Assembly (NCBI GenBank): GCA_031296345.1
Contig: JARLFW010000131.1
Coordinates: 1 to 10,385, forward strand
Source of the DNA: Nitrosotalea sp.
GTDB lineage: Archaea; Thermoproteota; Nitrososphaeria; Nitrososphaerales; Nitrosopumilaceae
DNA length: 10,385 bases
Direction: 5' to 3'
Shown: one piece after another, positions 1 through 6,006 of the stretch
Layout of the letters: the number at the start of each line of letters is the position of its first letter
How positions within the stretch are numbered: position 1 is the first letter of the stretch
Program-made: the position numbers and the translations under genes
Notes under the pieces: model-generated
Seen by the model: only the letters and a program-made list of their open reading frames with translations
Told to the model about the DNA's origin: nothing
Databases searched by the model: none

Positions 1-179
1 GAAATAAAATGCATACAATAGTAAATAGAATTACAATTTTTATCAAATCTGATTCATCGAGTTTTATGCTTTGACTCTAAATAAATAGTGAGTTGGTTAT
101 CATTTACTCGTATTTAGTATTATAATACAATGATTGCAGTCCAAGACTGTATGTAGTAAAATTGTATGAATTATGGTTC
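1..179. other. AT-rich intergenic left edge
   Basis: No gene is supported here. The stretch lies downstream of the leftward winged-helix gene. It contains an AT palindrome near 115-128 (core TATTATAATA) that could act as a TATA box in either direction, but the ATGs after it open only 8 to 9 codon frames. A leftward ATG at 12-14 could begin a gene running off the window; only four codons are visible, so I make no call. Confidence 0.4.
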
Positions 180-677
180 CTAAAGGTTTGCAAATGTATC
201 TGCAAAATTATATGCGGTTCTTTCAAGCAATATTGGATTGTATTTTTCGATAATTTCACGAACCATGTCTGCATTTTTTAAAAAGTAAACTTTCTTTAGA
301 TCAATTATCTTAACTCCCACTATGTCATCATCAACAAGTTTTCCAAGGAATGTGGAAACAGTTGAAGGGGCTTTTCTGTCTTTCTGGACTATCTCATTAA
401 ATGTAAGTGATTTACAATCAAGCAAAGACAATAAAATGTATCTTTGAGTATCGCGTCTAAGACTTGTTATCAGACCTGATTCCTCATCCGTTACACAAAG
501 AGGATAAAATCTAGTCTCTCCTGATTTTCTATCTATCTTTACACTGCCTAATTCCTCTAATTTTCTTGCATGATAACTTAGAACCCCGTTTTTCAGTCCA
601 GATTCTCTCATTATTTCTCGAAACTTTATTCCCGGATTTTTCTCTACAATGTTTATGATCTCTATACTTCTGTCCAT
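180..677 (-). CDS. tandem winged-helix transcriptional regulator
   Basis: Predicted cytoplasmic DNA-binding protein of 165 residues. Residues about 4-58 form one winged helix (recognition segment around GLKNGVLSYHARKLEELG, then a wing with KIDRKSGETRFYP). Residues about 76-136 form a second (APSTVSTFLGKLVDDDIV followed by a short wing ending KKVYFL). Two MarR/ArsR-like domains in one chain are common in archaeal regulators. I chose the ATG at 677 rather than the GTG at 698 because a Shine-Dalgarno GGAGAG (684-689) sits 6 bases ahead and the ATG follows the upstream stop by one base, giving translational coupling. It is the second gene of an operon with the membrane protein at 679-1071, whose promoter carries the TTGTACCA element found at the other surface-protein genes. 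It is therefore a candidate autoregulated controller of that set. The ligand is unknown; two cysteines (C61, C88) are visible but no classic metal site. Confidence 0.85.
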   Translation of the reverse strand: MDRSIEIINIVEKNPGIKFREIMRESGLKNGVLSYHARKLEELGSVKIDRKSGETRFYPLCVTDEESGLITSLRRDTQRYILLSLLDCKSLTFNEIVQKDRKAPSTVSTFLGKLVDDDIVGVKIIDLKKVYFLKNADMVREIIEKYNPILLERTAYNFADTFANL

Positions 678-678
678 T

Positions 679-1071
679 CTAATCTCTCCTAAAGACACTC
701 AACGCAAACATCCCCAATGTGCATAATTCAAGAATGTGCCCAACTTCATCTGCTGAGACAGACCCGAAATAATAAGTATACTGCCATGCTGCATCAATTA
801 CTGAAAATACCTCCGCAACTGCAAATAAACCAAATGCTATCATTGTAAACATCATCCTTTTTGTTTTAATTCTTGTATATGCCAGTGCAGAAACTATGGT
901 AAGAAAACTGCCAATTGCAACTCCGCTAAGATGTAGCAATATGTGGAAGACTTGAAACTTATGAAATATGTGTGGCAATATTACTGGTACTGCCAAAACT
1001 CCTATTACAGTAAAAATGACTATGGCGAAAAGCTTTGGTCTATTTTCTAAAAAATGACTCTCTTTTTGCAC
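679..1071 (-). CDS. four-helix membrane protein, His-rich, unknown function
   Basis: 130-residue predicted integral membrane protein with hydrophobic segments at about 14-33, 42-66, 74-95 and 108-127. Histidines cluster around the first loop and second helix (H34, H37, H43, H47), with H112 in the last helix. Such residues could bind heme or metal, but no family is recognised. The start is GTG at 1071. A TATA box (1093-1100) about 26 bases upstream places the transcript start at the GTG itself, so the message is probably leaderless. The stop is one base before the ATG of the winged-helix gene, so the two are one operon. A membrane protein paired with a regulator suggests it senses or modulates the regulator, but that is inference. 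Confidence 0.75.
   Translation of the reverse strand: MQKESHFLENRPKLFAIVIFTVIGVLAVPVILPHIFHKFQVFHILLHLSGVAIGSFLTIVSALAYTRIKTKRMMFTMIAFGLFAVAEVFSVIDAAWQYTYYFGSVSADEVGHILELCTLGMFALSVFRRD
684..689 (-). promoter_or_regulatory. Shine-Dalgarno of the winged-helix gene
   Basis: GGAGAG on the minus strand lies inside the last codons of the upstream membrane-protein gene, 6 bases before the ATG at 677. It decides the start of the internal operon gene, in contrast to the leaderless first genes nearby. Confidence 0.7.
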
Positions 1072-1092
1072 AACGAATTTAGTGCTTTTAGA

Positions 1093-1113
1093 AATTTAAA
1101 CGAACTGGTACAA
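1093..1113 (-). promoter_or_regulatory. promoter with TTGTACCA element, regulator operon
   Basis: Minus strand: TTGTACCA (1106-1113), 5-base spacer, then TATA-like TTTAAATT (1093-1100). The predicted transcript start coincides with the GTG at 1071. The arrangement is the same as at 4942, 9043, 9088 and 10242. Confidence 0.6.
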
Positions 1114-1172
1114 GACTCGAACAAGATTTAGGCATGGTATGGGTCTGTGCCTATGAATGGTATATTCGACTA

Positions 1173-1193
1173 ATGTACCAATTTCTTTATTTT
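1173..1193 (+). promoter_or_regulatory. promoter with ATGTACCA element ahead of RNA candidate
   Basis: ATGTACCA (1173-1180, one mismatch to the window-wide element), 5-base spacer, then TTTATTTT (1186-1193). The predicted transcript start is near 1215, just ahead of the 13-bp hairpin. Rightward from here the first clear gene is at 1620, so the promoter seems to serve the small transcript. Confidence 0.4.
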
Positions 1194-1214
1194 ATGAAAT
1201 GTTGATTTATTGTT

Positions 1215-1300
1215 ACAGTATGGTTTGACTTCATCCTGCTCTGCTCTTTGCTGTGTGGAAAATTGCGCCCACGCAGTAAAGGTCCGGGTTGAATTTTTTA
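1215..1300 (+). ncRNA. candidate small RNA with 13-bp hairpin
   Basis: Positions 1246-1258 pair with 1269-1281 as an uninterrupted 13-bp stem around a 10-base loop. Eleven pairs are Watson-Crick and two are G-U, which favours an RNA role over a DNA dyad. The stretch is more GC-rich than its surroundings. A promoter predicts a start near 1215, and a T6 run at 1294-1299 could end an RNA of about 85 bases. A competing reading is a small ORF on the same strand (TTG at 1210 or 1225, stop at 1326; 38 or 33 residues) with four Cys in a CxxxCCxxxC arrangement. The TTG start and odd composition make it less convincing, but it cannot be excluded. No known RNA family is recognised. Confidence 0.4.
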
Positions 1301-1326
1301 GATTTTCAATTAAAATAATGGCATGA

Positions 1327-1575
1327 AATCAACATGACCCTAAAATTGGTATATTATTGCTTCCTTATATTACAAATCCCTCTCATTTTCAAAAGTCAAC
1401 AAAGGAGGTAATTATACTGAACTTGGAAATGTTAATCCAAAATGCAAACAGATTACAAATTCTTGCTGTTTTGTAAACTACTGTAATTACTTAGGTTAAC
1501 ATTAGTACTATGTATTGACTGGTATTTTATGTTGGCACGGTACAGAAGACCATGGCATAGTAGTACATTCGGCGA
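1327..1575. other. intergenic stretch, no supported gene
   Basis: Between the hairpin transcript and the promoter of the Cys/Met exported protein. It holds a strong Shine-Dalgarno-like AAAGGAGGT (1401-1409) without a properly spaced start codon, and a weak 7-bp inverted repeat (1453-1459 with 1470-1476). I see no gene. Confidence 0.4.
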
Positions 1576-1596
1576 ACATACCAGATCTATTAAATT
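1576..1596 (+). promoter_or_regulatory. promoter of the Cys/Met exported protein, degenerate element
   Basis: TATA-like ATTAAATT (1589-1596) predicts transcription starting at about 1619, one base from the ATG at 1620. Ahead of it, with the same 5-base spacing, is ACATACCA, which keeps only the TACCA half of the TTGTACCA element. Confidence 0.45.
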
Positions 1597-1619
1597 AAAA
1601 ATTTGATTACTTGAAAATA

Positions 1620-2414
1620 ATGACAAAAAACAAAACAATCTCGTTAGGTGCACTATTTGGCCTATTGACCTTAGTCGTAGTTGTAATTATTCCTAATGTG
1701 TCTGCAATGGACATGTCAGGAATGAGTTTACAAGACATACAAAACATGATGCAAGCTCAAGCAATACGCACACACCCGACACTGCCTATATGTACTCAGG
1801 TGACTCCTTCAATCTTTGGTACTGCTCTGGTAAAAACTTACACTATACCAACAGGATTCATGGGTGATCCATCAACTGCTAATGGACAATGTATTGTTGA
1901 TAATACAAAATATTCAACTCAAAATGCTTGTACTATTACAAATGGAATCGCAACATCAGGTCACTGTGAAATGTTTAGCACTGCATGGAAAGTTGATGCC
2001 ACAGGTCCACCAAATCTTCCAACTGAAGAGTGGTTCAAACTAGGCGGACTAACACTCCAGCCTGGACAGTATCTTGACTTGGCTGATACAACACCATTCA
2101 TGACTACAAAGGGACACATGGCAACAATCTTACCATGTGATGATATGGGACAACCCAGAGTTAGAGTCTATGAGGGAATACTTGATGGCGGTGTTAATAC
2201 TCTAGAGCCGGTTGATGCTCAATATCTGCAGCATATATCCGATCCTGGAAATGGAATATGTGCATACCACTTTAACATTGGTAATACTACCAACAACCCA
2301 GATGGAGCATCAGATTTTGTGATGATGAACGACGGTAAAAGTTCGGTAACCTTCACAGACAGAAATACTTCGACATTTTCTGTTCTAGAAGGATATCTGA
2401 ATGGTATGGGATAA
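1620..2414 (+). CDS. exported Cys-containing protein with N-terminal Met motif, unknown function
   Basis: 264 residues. An N-terminal signal peptide (K-rich start, hydrophobic 7-25, likely cleavage after VSA at 27-29) sends it outside the membrane. The mature protein begins MDMSGMS, a Met motif of the kind that binds Cu(I), followed by a second Met pair at 43-44. Six cysteines (C58, C91, C104, C116, C173, C214) could form three disulfides, and H115, H166, H204 and H217 are possible ligands. I recognise no domain. The start is ATG 1620 rather than TTG 1611, because the TATA box at 1589-1596 puts the transcript start at the ATG. The gene is monocistronic, ends in a T-rich terminator, and converges with the HxHxH gene. 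The copper link is inferred from Met motifs and neighbours. Confidence 0.8.
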   Translation: MTKNKTISLGALFGLLTLVVVVIIPNVSAMDMSGMSLQDIQNMMQAQAIRTHPTLPICTQVTPSIFGTALVKTYTIPTGFMGDPSTANGQCIVDNTKYSTQNACTITNGIATSGHCEMFSTAWKVDATGPPNLPTEEWFKLGGLTLQPGQYLDLADTTPFMTTKGHMATILPCDDMGQPRVRVYEGILDGGVNTLEPVDAQYLQHISDPGNGICAYHFNIGNTTNNPDGASDFVMMNDGKSSVTFTDRNTSTFSVLEGYLNGMG

Positions 2415-2427
2415 TCATAACGCCCTC

Positions 2428-2441
2428 TTTTTTTCTTTTTT
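2428..2441 (+). terminator. T-rich terminator
   Basis: Thirteen T in 14 bases on the plus strand, just after the stop of the Cys/Met exported protein and without a hairpin. This is the usual archaeal form of intrinsic terminator. Confidence 0.65.
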
Positions 2442-2536
2442 CTTGATTGTTGTAAATGATTTTTAATTTGTATTTACATTAATCTTTCGAGTGCAGAGTC
2501 TTCTGTTTCGTAAGAGGTATGATATGGAATCTTGAT

Positions 2537-2570
2537 GATCTGTTTTTAAATTCAATATACTAAGCAGATC
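2537..2570 (-). terminator. possible hairpin downstream of the HxHxH gene
   Basis: Inverted repeat of nine bases (2537-2545 with 2562-2570, core GATCTG/CAGATC, one G-U) a few bases past the leftward gene's stop. It could stabilise the 3' end. The evidence is weak, and no T-run follows closely on the minus strand. Confidence 0.25.
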
Positions 2571-2573
2571 TTT

Positions 2574-3110
2574 CTACAATCCTTGTGGGAAATCAAAGGA
2601 GGTAGGTATAGAATCTGGCGGTACACCGTACACCAATACAATCTCATCATGGGCATTAAGCTGAATCTCTCTAAAATCTCCGCTGAATTCCTTGCCGTTT
2701 ACATATGACGTTGGTGTTCCAATTGGAATTCCAGTCTTTTCAAATGATTTGGACCATACGTCTAGGAACTGACCCAGAGTGAATGTCTTGTACTGTGGTG
2801 ATTCGATGTGAATTATGCCCGTAGGATCATGTGTATGTAACCAGTAGAGGCATGAATTTGGAATTATTCCTATGTATGCTGGAACAGTTCTATGTTGTCC
2901 ATCTACATACACATCAAGATGGGTATGTATGTGAAATACTGCCTGTTCCATCTGATTACACTCTATTCCATCAATGTCTGGTGGTGCTTGAACATTAGAC
3001 CTCATGTATGTTACTGATATGCCAATAACTAAAATCAATACTGCGATAATTATAATTTTTTTCGATAGTTTGGAAGACTCTTTTTTTGCAGAAACTTTTT
3101 TCTCGACCAT
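2574..3110 (-). CDS. membrane-anchored HxHxH / LHTHD protein, unknown function
   Basis: 178 residues. A lysine-rich cytoplasmic N-terminus (1-18) is followed by one hydrophobic segment (about 19-36) with no clear cleavage site, so the protein is probably anchored with its globular domain outside. The domain holds two histidine clusters, FHIHTHLDVYVDG (H60, H62, H64) and LYWLHTHDPTGIIHIESP (H92, H94, H101), plus C51 and C87 beside them. These are likely metal ligands and a possible disulfide. I recall similar uncharacterised proteins in bacteria and archaea, but no assigned function. The start is the ATG at 3110; the promoter is unclear, with an AT-rich stretch at 3113-3145. The gene is divergent from orc1/cdc6 and convergent with the Cys/Met exported gene. 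A role in metal binding at the surface is inference. Confidence 0.8.
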   Translation of the reverse strand: MVEKKVSAKKESSKLSKKIIIIAVLILVIGISVTYMRSNVQAPPDIDGIECNQMEQAVFHIHTHLDVYVDGQHRTVPAYIGIIPNSCLYWLHTHDPTGIIHIESPQYKTFTLGQFLDVWSKSFEKTGIPIGTPTSYVNGKEFSGDFREIQLNAHDEIVLVYGVPPDSIPTSFDFPQGL

Positions 3111-3163
3111 GTTTTATAAAATTAAAACCATCACATAAGTTATTTCACAAATCTGACTAAAAT

Positions 3164-3191
3164 TGGAGGTTGTCATCTAATACAACCTTTG
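3164..3191. other. dyad in the orc1/cdc6 upstream region
   Basis: AGGTTGT (3167-3173) and ACAACCT (3182-3188) are perfect inverted repeats around 8 bases; three wobble pairs extend the arm to 3164/3191. It lies between two divergent genes, so it is not an ordinary terminator. It may belong to the replication origin or to a 5' leader. Confidence 0.35.
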
Positions 3192-3216
3192 TCGAGATTC
3201 ACTCCATGGTATCTAT

Positions 3217-3310
3217 AGTACTGGAAATGTTTTTTGATTTTTCAATTATATCTGCCTAGTTTTGTGGTTGGGCATGATCCATGATTTATACATGTGTTTC
3301 TAGTGGAAAG
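3217..3310 (+). promoter_or_regulatory. ORB-like elements and promoter of orc1/cdc6, possible origin
   Basis: Two sequences resemble the core of archaeal origin recognition boxes as I recall it (CCAGTGGAAA): AGTACTGGAAATG at 3217-3229 and TTCTAGTGGAAAG at 3298-3310. The second matches best and abuts the TTG start. A TATA-like ATTTATAC at 3284-3291 predicts transcription starting at the TTG. Archaeal origins often lie beside orc1/cdc6, and the initiator often binds its own promoter. The spacer is short (203 bases), has no clear duplex-unwinding stretch, and the G-rich flank of a full ORB is missing, so the origin call is tentative. Confidence 0.35.
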
Positions 3311-3313
3311 TAA

Positions 3314-4642
3314 TTGAACAAAAAGGACATAGAAAATATCATATCAAAAATACAAAAAGAGAACAAAGCGTATTCAAAAAAATCACTTCTTGATCCGATG
3401 GTTTTTTCAGGTGGTGTGATAGGCAGACAAAATGAAGCAGAGCAGTTTATACGGTTTTTACTTGGTTACAAGCAAGGGTTTGTAGTTCCATTGATATCTG
3501 TATATGGCAGAAGCGGGGCTGGCAAATCCACCCTCGTAAGATTTGTACTTGAAAACCTTGATGTGGAGTTTTGTTTTGTAAATCTAAGGAAAGCCAAGAC
3601 CGTTTTTGGATGTGCCAACTTGATCCTCTCCGAGCTTGGCGCATCACCTATTAAAAGTGCTCAAGGAATCAATATGGTAGTACAGCAAATTGGAGATGTA
3701 CTTGAAAATATACTAGTAACTAAAAAACTAAATTTCTTTATCATTGTACTTGATGAGGCAGATGTCTTGTTCTATGACAAAAGAGGCAAGCCCTCTGATT
3801 TTGTATACAAGCTAACTGTTCTTGAGGAAAATCTTCGTACAAAGGGATATCTTTTGTGTGTTGTAATGATATCAAATAGTGCACTATATGATTACGATCT
3901 AGATGACAGGGTACGATCAAGAATTGGTTCATCTGAAGTCTTTTTTGAACCGTACAAAAAAGAAGACGTACTCAAAATATTACATGCTAGAGCTAAAGAT
4001 GCTTTTAAAATAAAAATTGATGATTCTATACTGGAACATTGTGCATATCTTAGTTCATTGGGACACGGTGATGCTAGACGTGCAATAGATCTTTTGCGTG
4101 TAGCTGCACAAGTTGCATCTATCAAAGGTGAAAAAATATCTAAAACACATATTGATATGGCACAAGATGAGCTGCAGCAAGATAGAATAGAAAAGGTGAT
4201 CTCTTCCGCATCTTTTCATTTTAGACTAGTATGTGGGGCACTTGCAAGAGTTACTTTTCTTACCGATTCAGAGTGGCATTCTACTTCAACTATATTCAAA
4301 CAATATTCCAAAATACTCCCAAAAGACACAAAGATTCTAAGCTACAGGCGCATATCTGAGCTATTATCAGATCTCGAAAATACTGGACTTGTGATATCTC
4401 AGACAGGTTCTAGGGGAAGGCATGGATATGGCACACAATACAAGCTTGCAGTATCACCTGAGATGATAGGAAGAAACGTCGATGATAAATGGTGGAAAAC
4501 AATAGTTGAGGCAAAGATTTCACATCTTGCTTCTTCTTCTGGAACAACATTTCCTGCACCCAACTCAGGAATGTTGAAACATTTGAGAAAAACACTTGAA
4601 GAGACTAATAGGATGACATGGGAAAATTATGTTGGACTATAA
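3314..4642 (+). CDS. cdc6: Orc1/Cdc6 replication initiator
   Basis: 442-residue AAA+ ATPase that recognises the origin and loads the MCM helicase. Visible elements: Walker A GRSGAGKST (65-73), Walker B LDEAD (146-150), sensor 1 in MISNS (N188), the arginine-rich LDDRVRSRIGSSEVFFEPY stretch (196-214), sensor 2 GDARRAIDLLRVA (252-264), and a C-terminal winged helix (about 295-380) with the wing SRGRHGYGTQYKL. Length and order are normal for the family. The start is TTG at 3314: an in-frame TAA immediately precedes it, and the next ATG would remove the first 28 residues. The TATA box at 3284-3291 makes the message leaderless. Divergent from the HxHxH gene and convergent with the metallothionein-like gene; a T-run at 4689-4695 inside that gene's end may stop its transcript. 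Its position in a set of metal-related genes may simply reflect origin proximity. Confidence 0.95.
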   Translation: MNKKDIENIISKIQKENKAYSKKSLLDPMVFSGGVIGRQNEAEQFIRFLLGYKQGFVVPLISVYGRSGAGKSTLVRFVLENLDVEFCFVNLRKAKTVFGCANLILSELGASPIKSAQGINMVVQQIGDVLENILVTKKLNFFIIVLDEADVLFYDKRGKPSDFVYKLTVLEENLRTKGYLLCVVMISNSALYDYDLDDRVRSRIGSSEVFFEPYKKEDVLKILHARAKDAFKIKIDDSILEHCAYLSSLGHGDARRAIDLLRVAAQVASIKGEKISKTHIDMAQDELQQDRIEKVISSASFHFRLVCGALARVTFLTDSEWHSTSTIFKQYSKILPKDTKILSYRRISELLSDLENTGLVISQTGSRGRHGYGTQYKLAVSPEMIGRNVDDKWWKTIVEAKISHLASSSGTTFPAPNSGMLKHLRKTLEETNRMTWENYVGL

Positions 4643-4687
4643 GAATTGCGAAAAATCTAATCTTATGTAGTGTAGCAATACTGAGGA

Positions 4688-4795
4688 TTATTTTTTAGCA
4701 TTACACTGACATGAGGGTCCACAAGTGCATTTTCCTGTTAATTCGCAATTACAATCTGGAGATATGCATTTGTCTCCGCCACAACCACATTTCAT
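4688..4795 (-). CDS. metallothionein-like nine-cysteine miniprotein
   Basis: 35 residues, nine of them Cys: C3, C5, C10, C15, C17, C23, C25, C29, C31. Four are CxC pairs (CGC, CNC, CTC, CQC), separated by Gly, Lys, Pro, Ser and Asp, with no aromatic residue and no signal peptide. This is the make-up of a metallothionein: a cytoplasmic thiolate cluster that binds Cu(I), Zn or Cd. The layout differs from the bacterial SmtA type, which is longer and has His and Tyr. The start is ATG at 4795. A TATA-like TTAAATAC at 4817-4824 lies 26 bases upstream by centre, so the message is leaderless. The gene is convergent with orc1/cdc6 and divergent from the Met-rich exported gene. It lacks the TTGTACCA element. 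Too small for standard gene calling, but Cys placement, start, stop and promoter all agree. Confidence 0.85.
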   Translation of the reverse strand: MKCGCGGDKCISPDCNCELTGKCTCGPSCQCNAKK

Positions 4796-4816
4796 GGTAT
4801 CATCATATCTTTTATA

Positions 4817-4824
4817 GTATTTAA
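4817..4824 (-). promoter_or_regulatory. TATA box of the metallothionein-like gene
   Basis: TTAAATAC on the minus strand, centred about 26 bases before the ATG at 4795, predicts a leaderless transcript. A second AT-rich block (4808-4816) is too close to serve. Confidence 0.5.
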
Positions 4825-4941
4825 TTATTTGACTTGGGTTTCCTCATTTTGCTTAACTTTTTCATTGTATATCTAAATTATCATTGCAGTTAATACGAAT
4901 AGTTGTGAAAGATTAAAGGTTAAAATTGTAATCTTCTAAGA

Positions 4942-4962
4942 TTGTACCAATGCATTTTAATA
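4942..4962 (+). promoter_or_regulatory. promoter with TTGTACCA element, Met-rich gene
   Basis: TTGTACCA (4942-4949), 5-base spacer, TTTTAATA (4955-4962). The predicted transcript start at about 4985 falls on the TTG start at 4987, giving a leaderless message. Confidence 0.6.
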
Positions 4963-4986
4963 TTATTTTGGAAGTAATGGTATAGT

Positions 4987-5910
4987 TTGACCAAGAAAAT
5001 GATTGCAACATTATTGGTAATTGGGCTTGTTGGCATGCTATTCGTTCATCCTGTATTTGCTCATACTTTTGTAAAAAATTCTGATGCAGATCTCATTGCA
5101 AAAATACAAGAATTCAAGGCAGAATCAAAGCTTATTGCAAATAACGTTTCTGATAGTAAAATATCACAATGGCATATTGCAAAAAGCCAAGAATATTGGG
5201 GGGTAAATGAGATGAATACTCTTTCTCAACAAAACACAACTTTGGCTACTAGTCTCTCAACAGCGATTAATGACTTGTATTCTTTATCTGGTAACACTAA
5301 TGTGGATCCAATTGTTGCATCACAAAAATCTGATGCACTGAATCAACTTTTGGACCAGGTTGAATCTACCGAAATTTCAGATTCTGTACGAAATAATGCA
5401 ACTGTTCAATCTCTTGCAATAATTAATGTCTTAAATCAAGTATTAACCGATTATGGTACTGCTATCGGTTCAAATGTTGATCTCACAAATATGGCAAATA
5501 TGAATATGAGTAGTATGTCCGGTATGCAGTCTGGTAGCAGTATGTCCGGTATGAATAGCATGTCTGGAATGTCAAGCACTATTGTTAACGCGGCTGCATA
5601 CCAGAGTGCTCAAGAACTCACAACCACGTCCCAGTCAATGTTCGAAGATTTGAAATCAAATGCTACATCTGGTGCATCTCCTTATCTTGATAAGGTTGGA
5701 ACTGCATTAGGTAGTTTGCAGCAAGCTATTGGAGCAAAAGAATCTGGAAACGATGTTATGACGATAGTGCATATGCAAATACATCCTAATTTTATATCTG
5801 GATTAAATATTCAAGTAGTACCAGAGTTTCCAATGCCTATCTTGCTTGTAATGCTTTCATTTATTTCTGTAATAATTATTACCAAGGCTTTACCAAAGTT
5901 GCACCAGTGA
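4987..5910 (+). CDS. exported Met-rich protein with PEF-type C-terminal tail
   Basis: 307 residues. A signal peptide (KK at 3-4, hydrophobic 5-20, cleavage after VFA) leaves His26 as predicted mature N-terminus. A largely helical Gln/Asn/Ser-rich region follows. Residues 169-196 hold about ten Met in MxM, SM and GM spacings, typical of Cu(I)-binding Met clusters. A second helical stretch ends with the His pair in VHMQIHPNF. The C-terminus has VPEFP (278-282), a hydrophobic helix (about 283-299) and a short basic end. This resembles archaeal PEF/PEFG-CTERM tails, where an archaeosortase removes the anchor and attaches the protein to the envelope; here the fourth residue is Pro rather than Gly. 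TTG 4987 is preferred to ATG 4999 because it keeps the charged signal-peptide start and fits the predicted transcript start. A surface copper-binding role is inferred. Confidence 0.8.
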   Translation: MTKKMIATLLVIGLVGMLFVHPVFAHTFVKNSDADLIAKIQEFKAESKLIANNVSDSKISQWHIAKSQEYWGVNEMNTLSQQNTTLATSLSTAINDLYSLSGNTNVDPIVASQKSDALNQLLDQVESTEISDSVRNNATVQSLAIINVLNQVLTDYGTAIGSNVDLTNMANMNMSSMSGMQSGSSMSGMNSMSGMSSTIVNAAAYQSAQELTTTSQSMFEDLKSNATSGASPYLDKVGTALGSLQQAIGAKESGNDVMTIVHMQIHPNFISGLNIQVVPEFPMPILLVMLSFISVIIITKALPKLHQ

Positions 5911-5947
5911 AAATTTTTCCTAGTCTTAAGATTAATTTTTGAAAAAT

Positions 5948-5968
5948 TGTATATATAAATTTGTACAA
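5948..5968 (-). promoter_or_regulatory. palindromic TTGTACAA promoter-like site
   Basis: On the minus strand TTGTACAA (5961-5968), 5-base spacer, then TATATACA (5948-5955): the window's promoter layout with one substitution that makes the element fully palindromic. It would fire leftward, antisense to the 3' end of the Met-rich gene, from about 5925, with no ORF in front. On the plus strand the same block offers TATATAAAT and an ATG at 5979 with only 10 codons. It may be an antisense promoter, a bare operator or chance. Confidence 0.3.
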
Positions 5969-6006
5969 AAAATTACAATGAACAAATACCTGATTAAAAA
6001 TTTGTT

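Noticed and set aside
1281..1290. GGTCCGGGTT reminiscent of a tRNA T-arm or an RNase P/SRP RNA segment
   Set aside because: No acceptor or anticodon arm surrounds it, and no other conserved RNase P or SRP RNA block is present.
1401..1497. Strong Shine-Dalgarno-like AAAGGAGGT followed by a Cys-containing frame
   Set aside because: The frame that runs through it (1344-1499) has no ATG, GTG or TTG start, and the only nearby ATG (1429) is 19 bases away and opens 14 codons.
1453..1653. Minus-strand frame opposite the promoter and signal peptide of the Cys/Met gene
   Set aside because: It overlaps the promoter and start of a clearly better gene and has no sensible composition.
2451..2478. Inverted repeat TGTAAAT/ATTTACA
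   Set aside because: Seven AT-rich bases around 14 are expected often in this composition, and the T-rich terminator just before already accounts for transcript ending.
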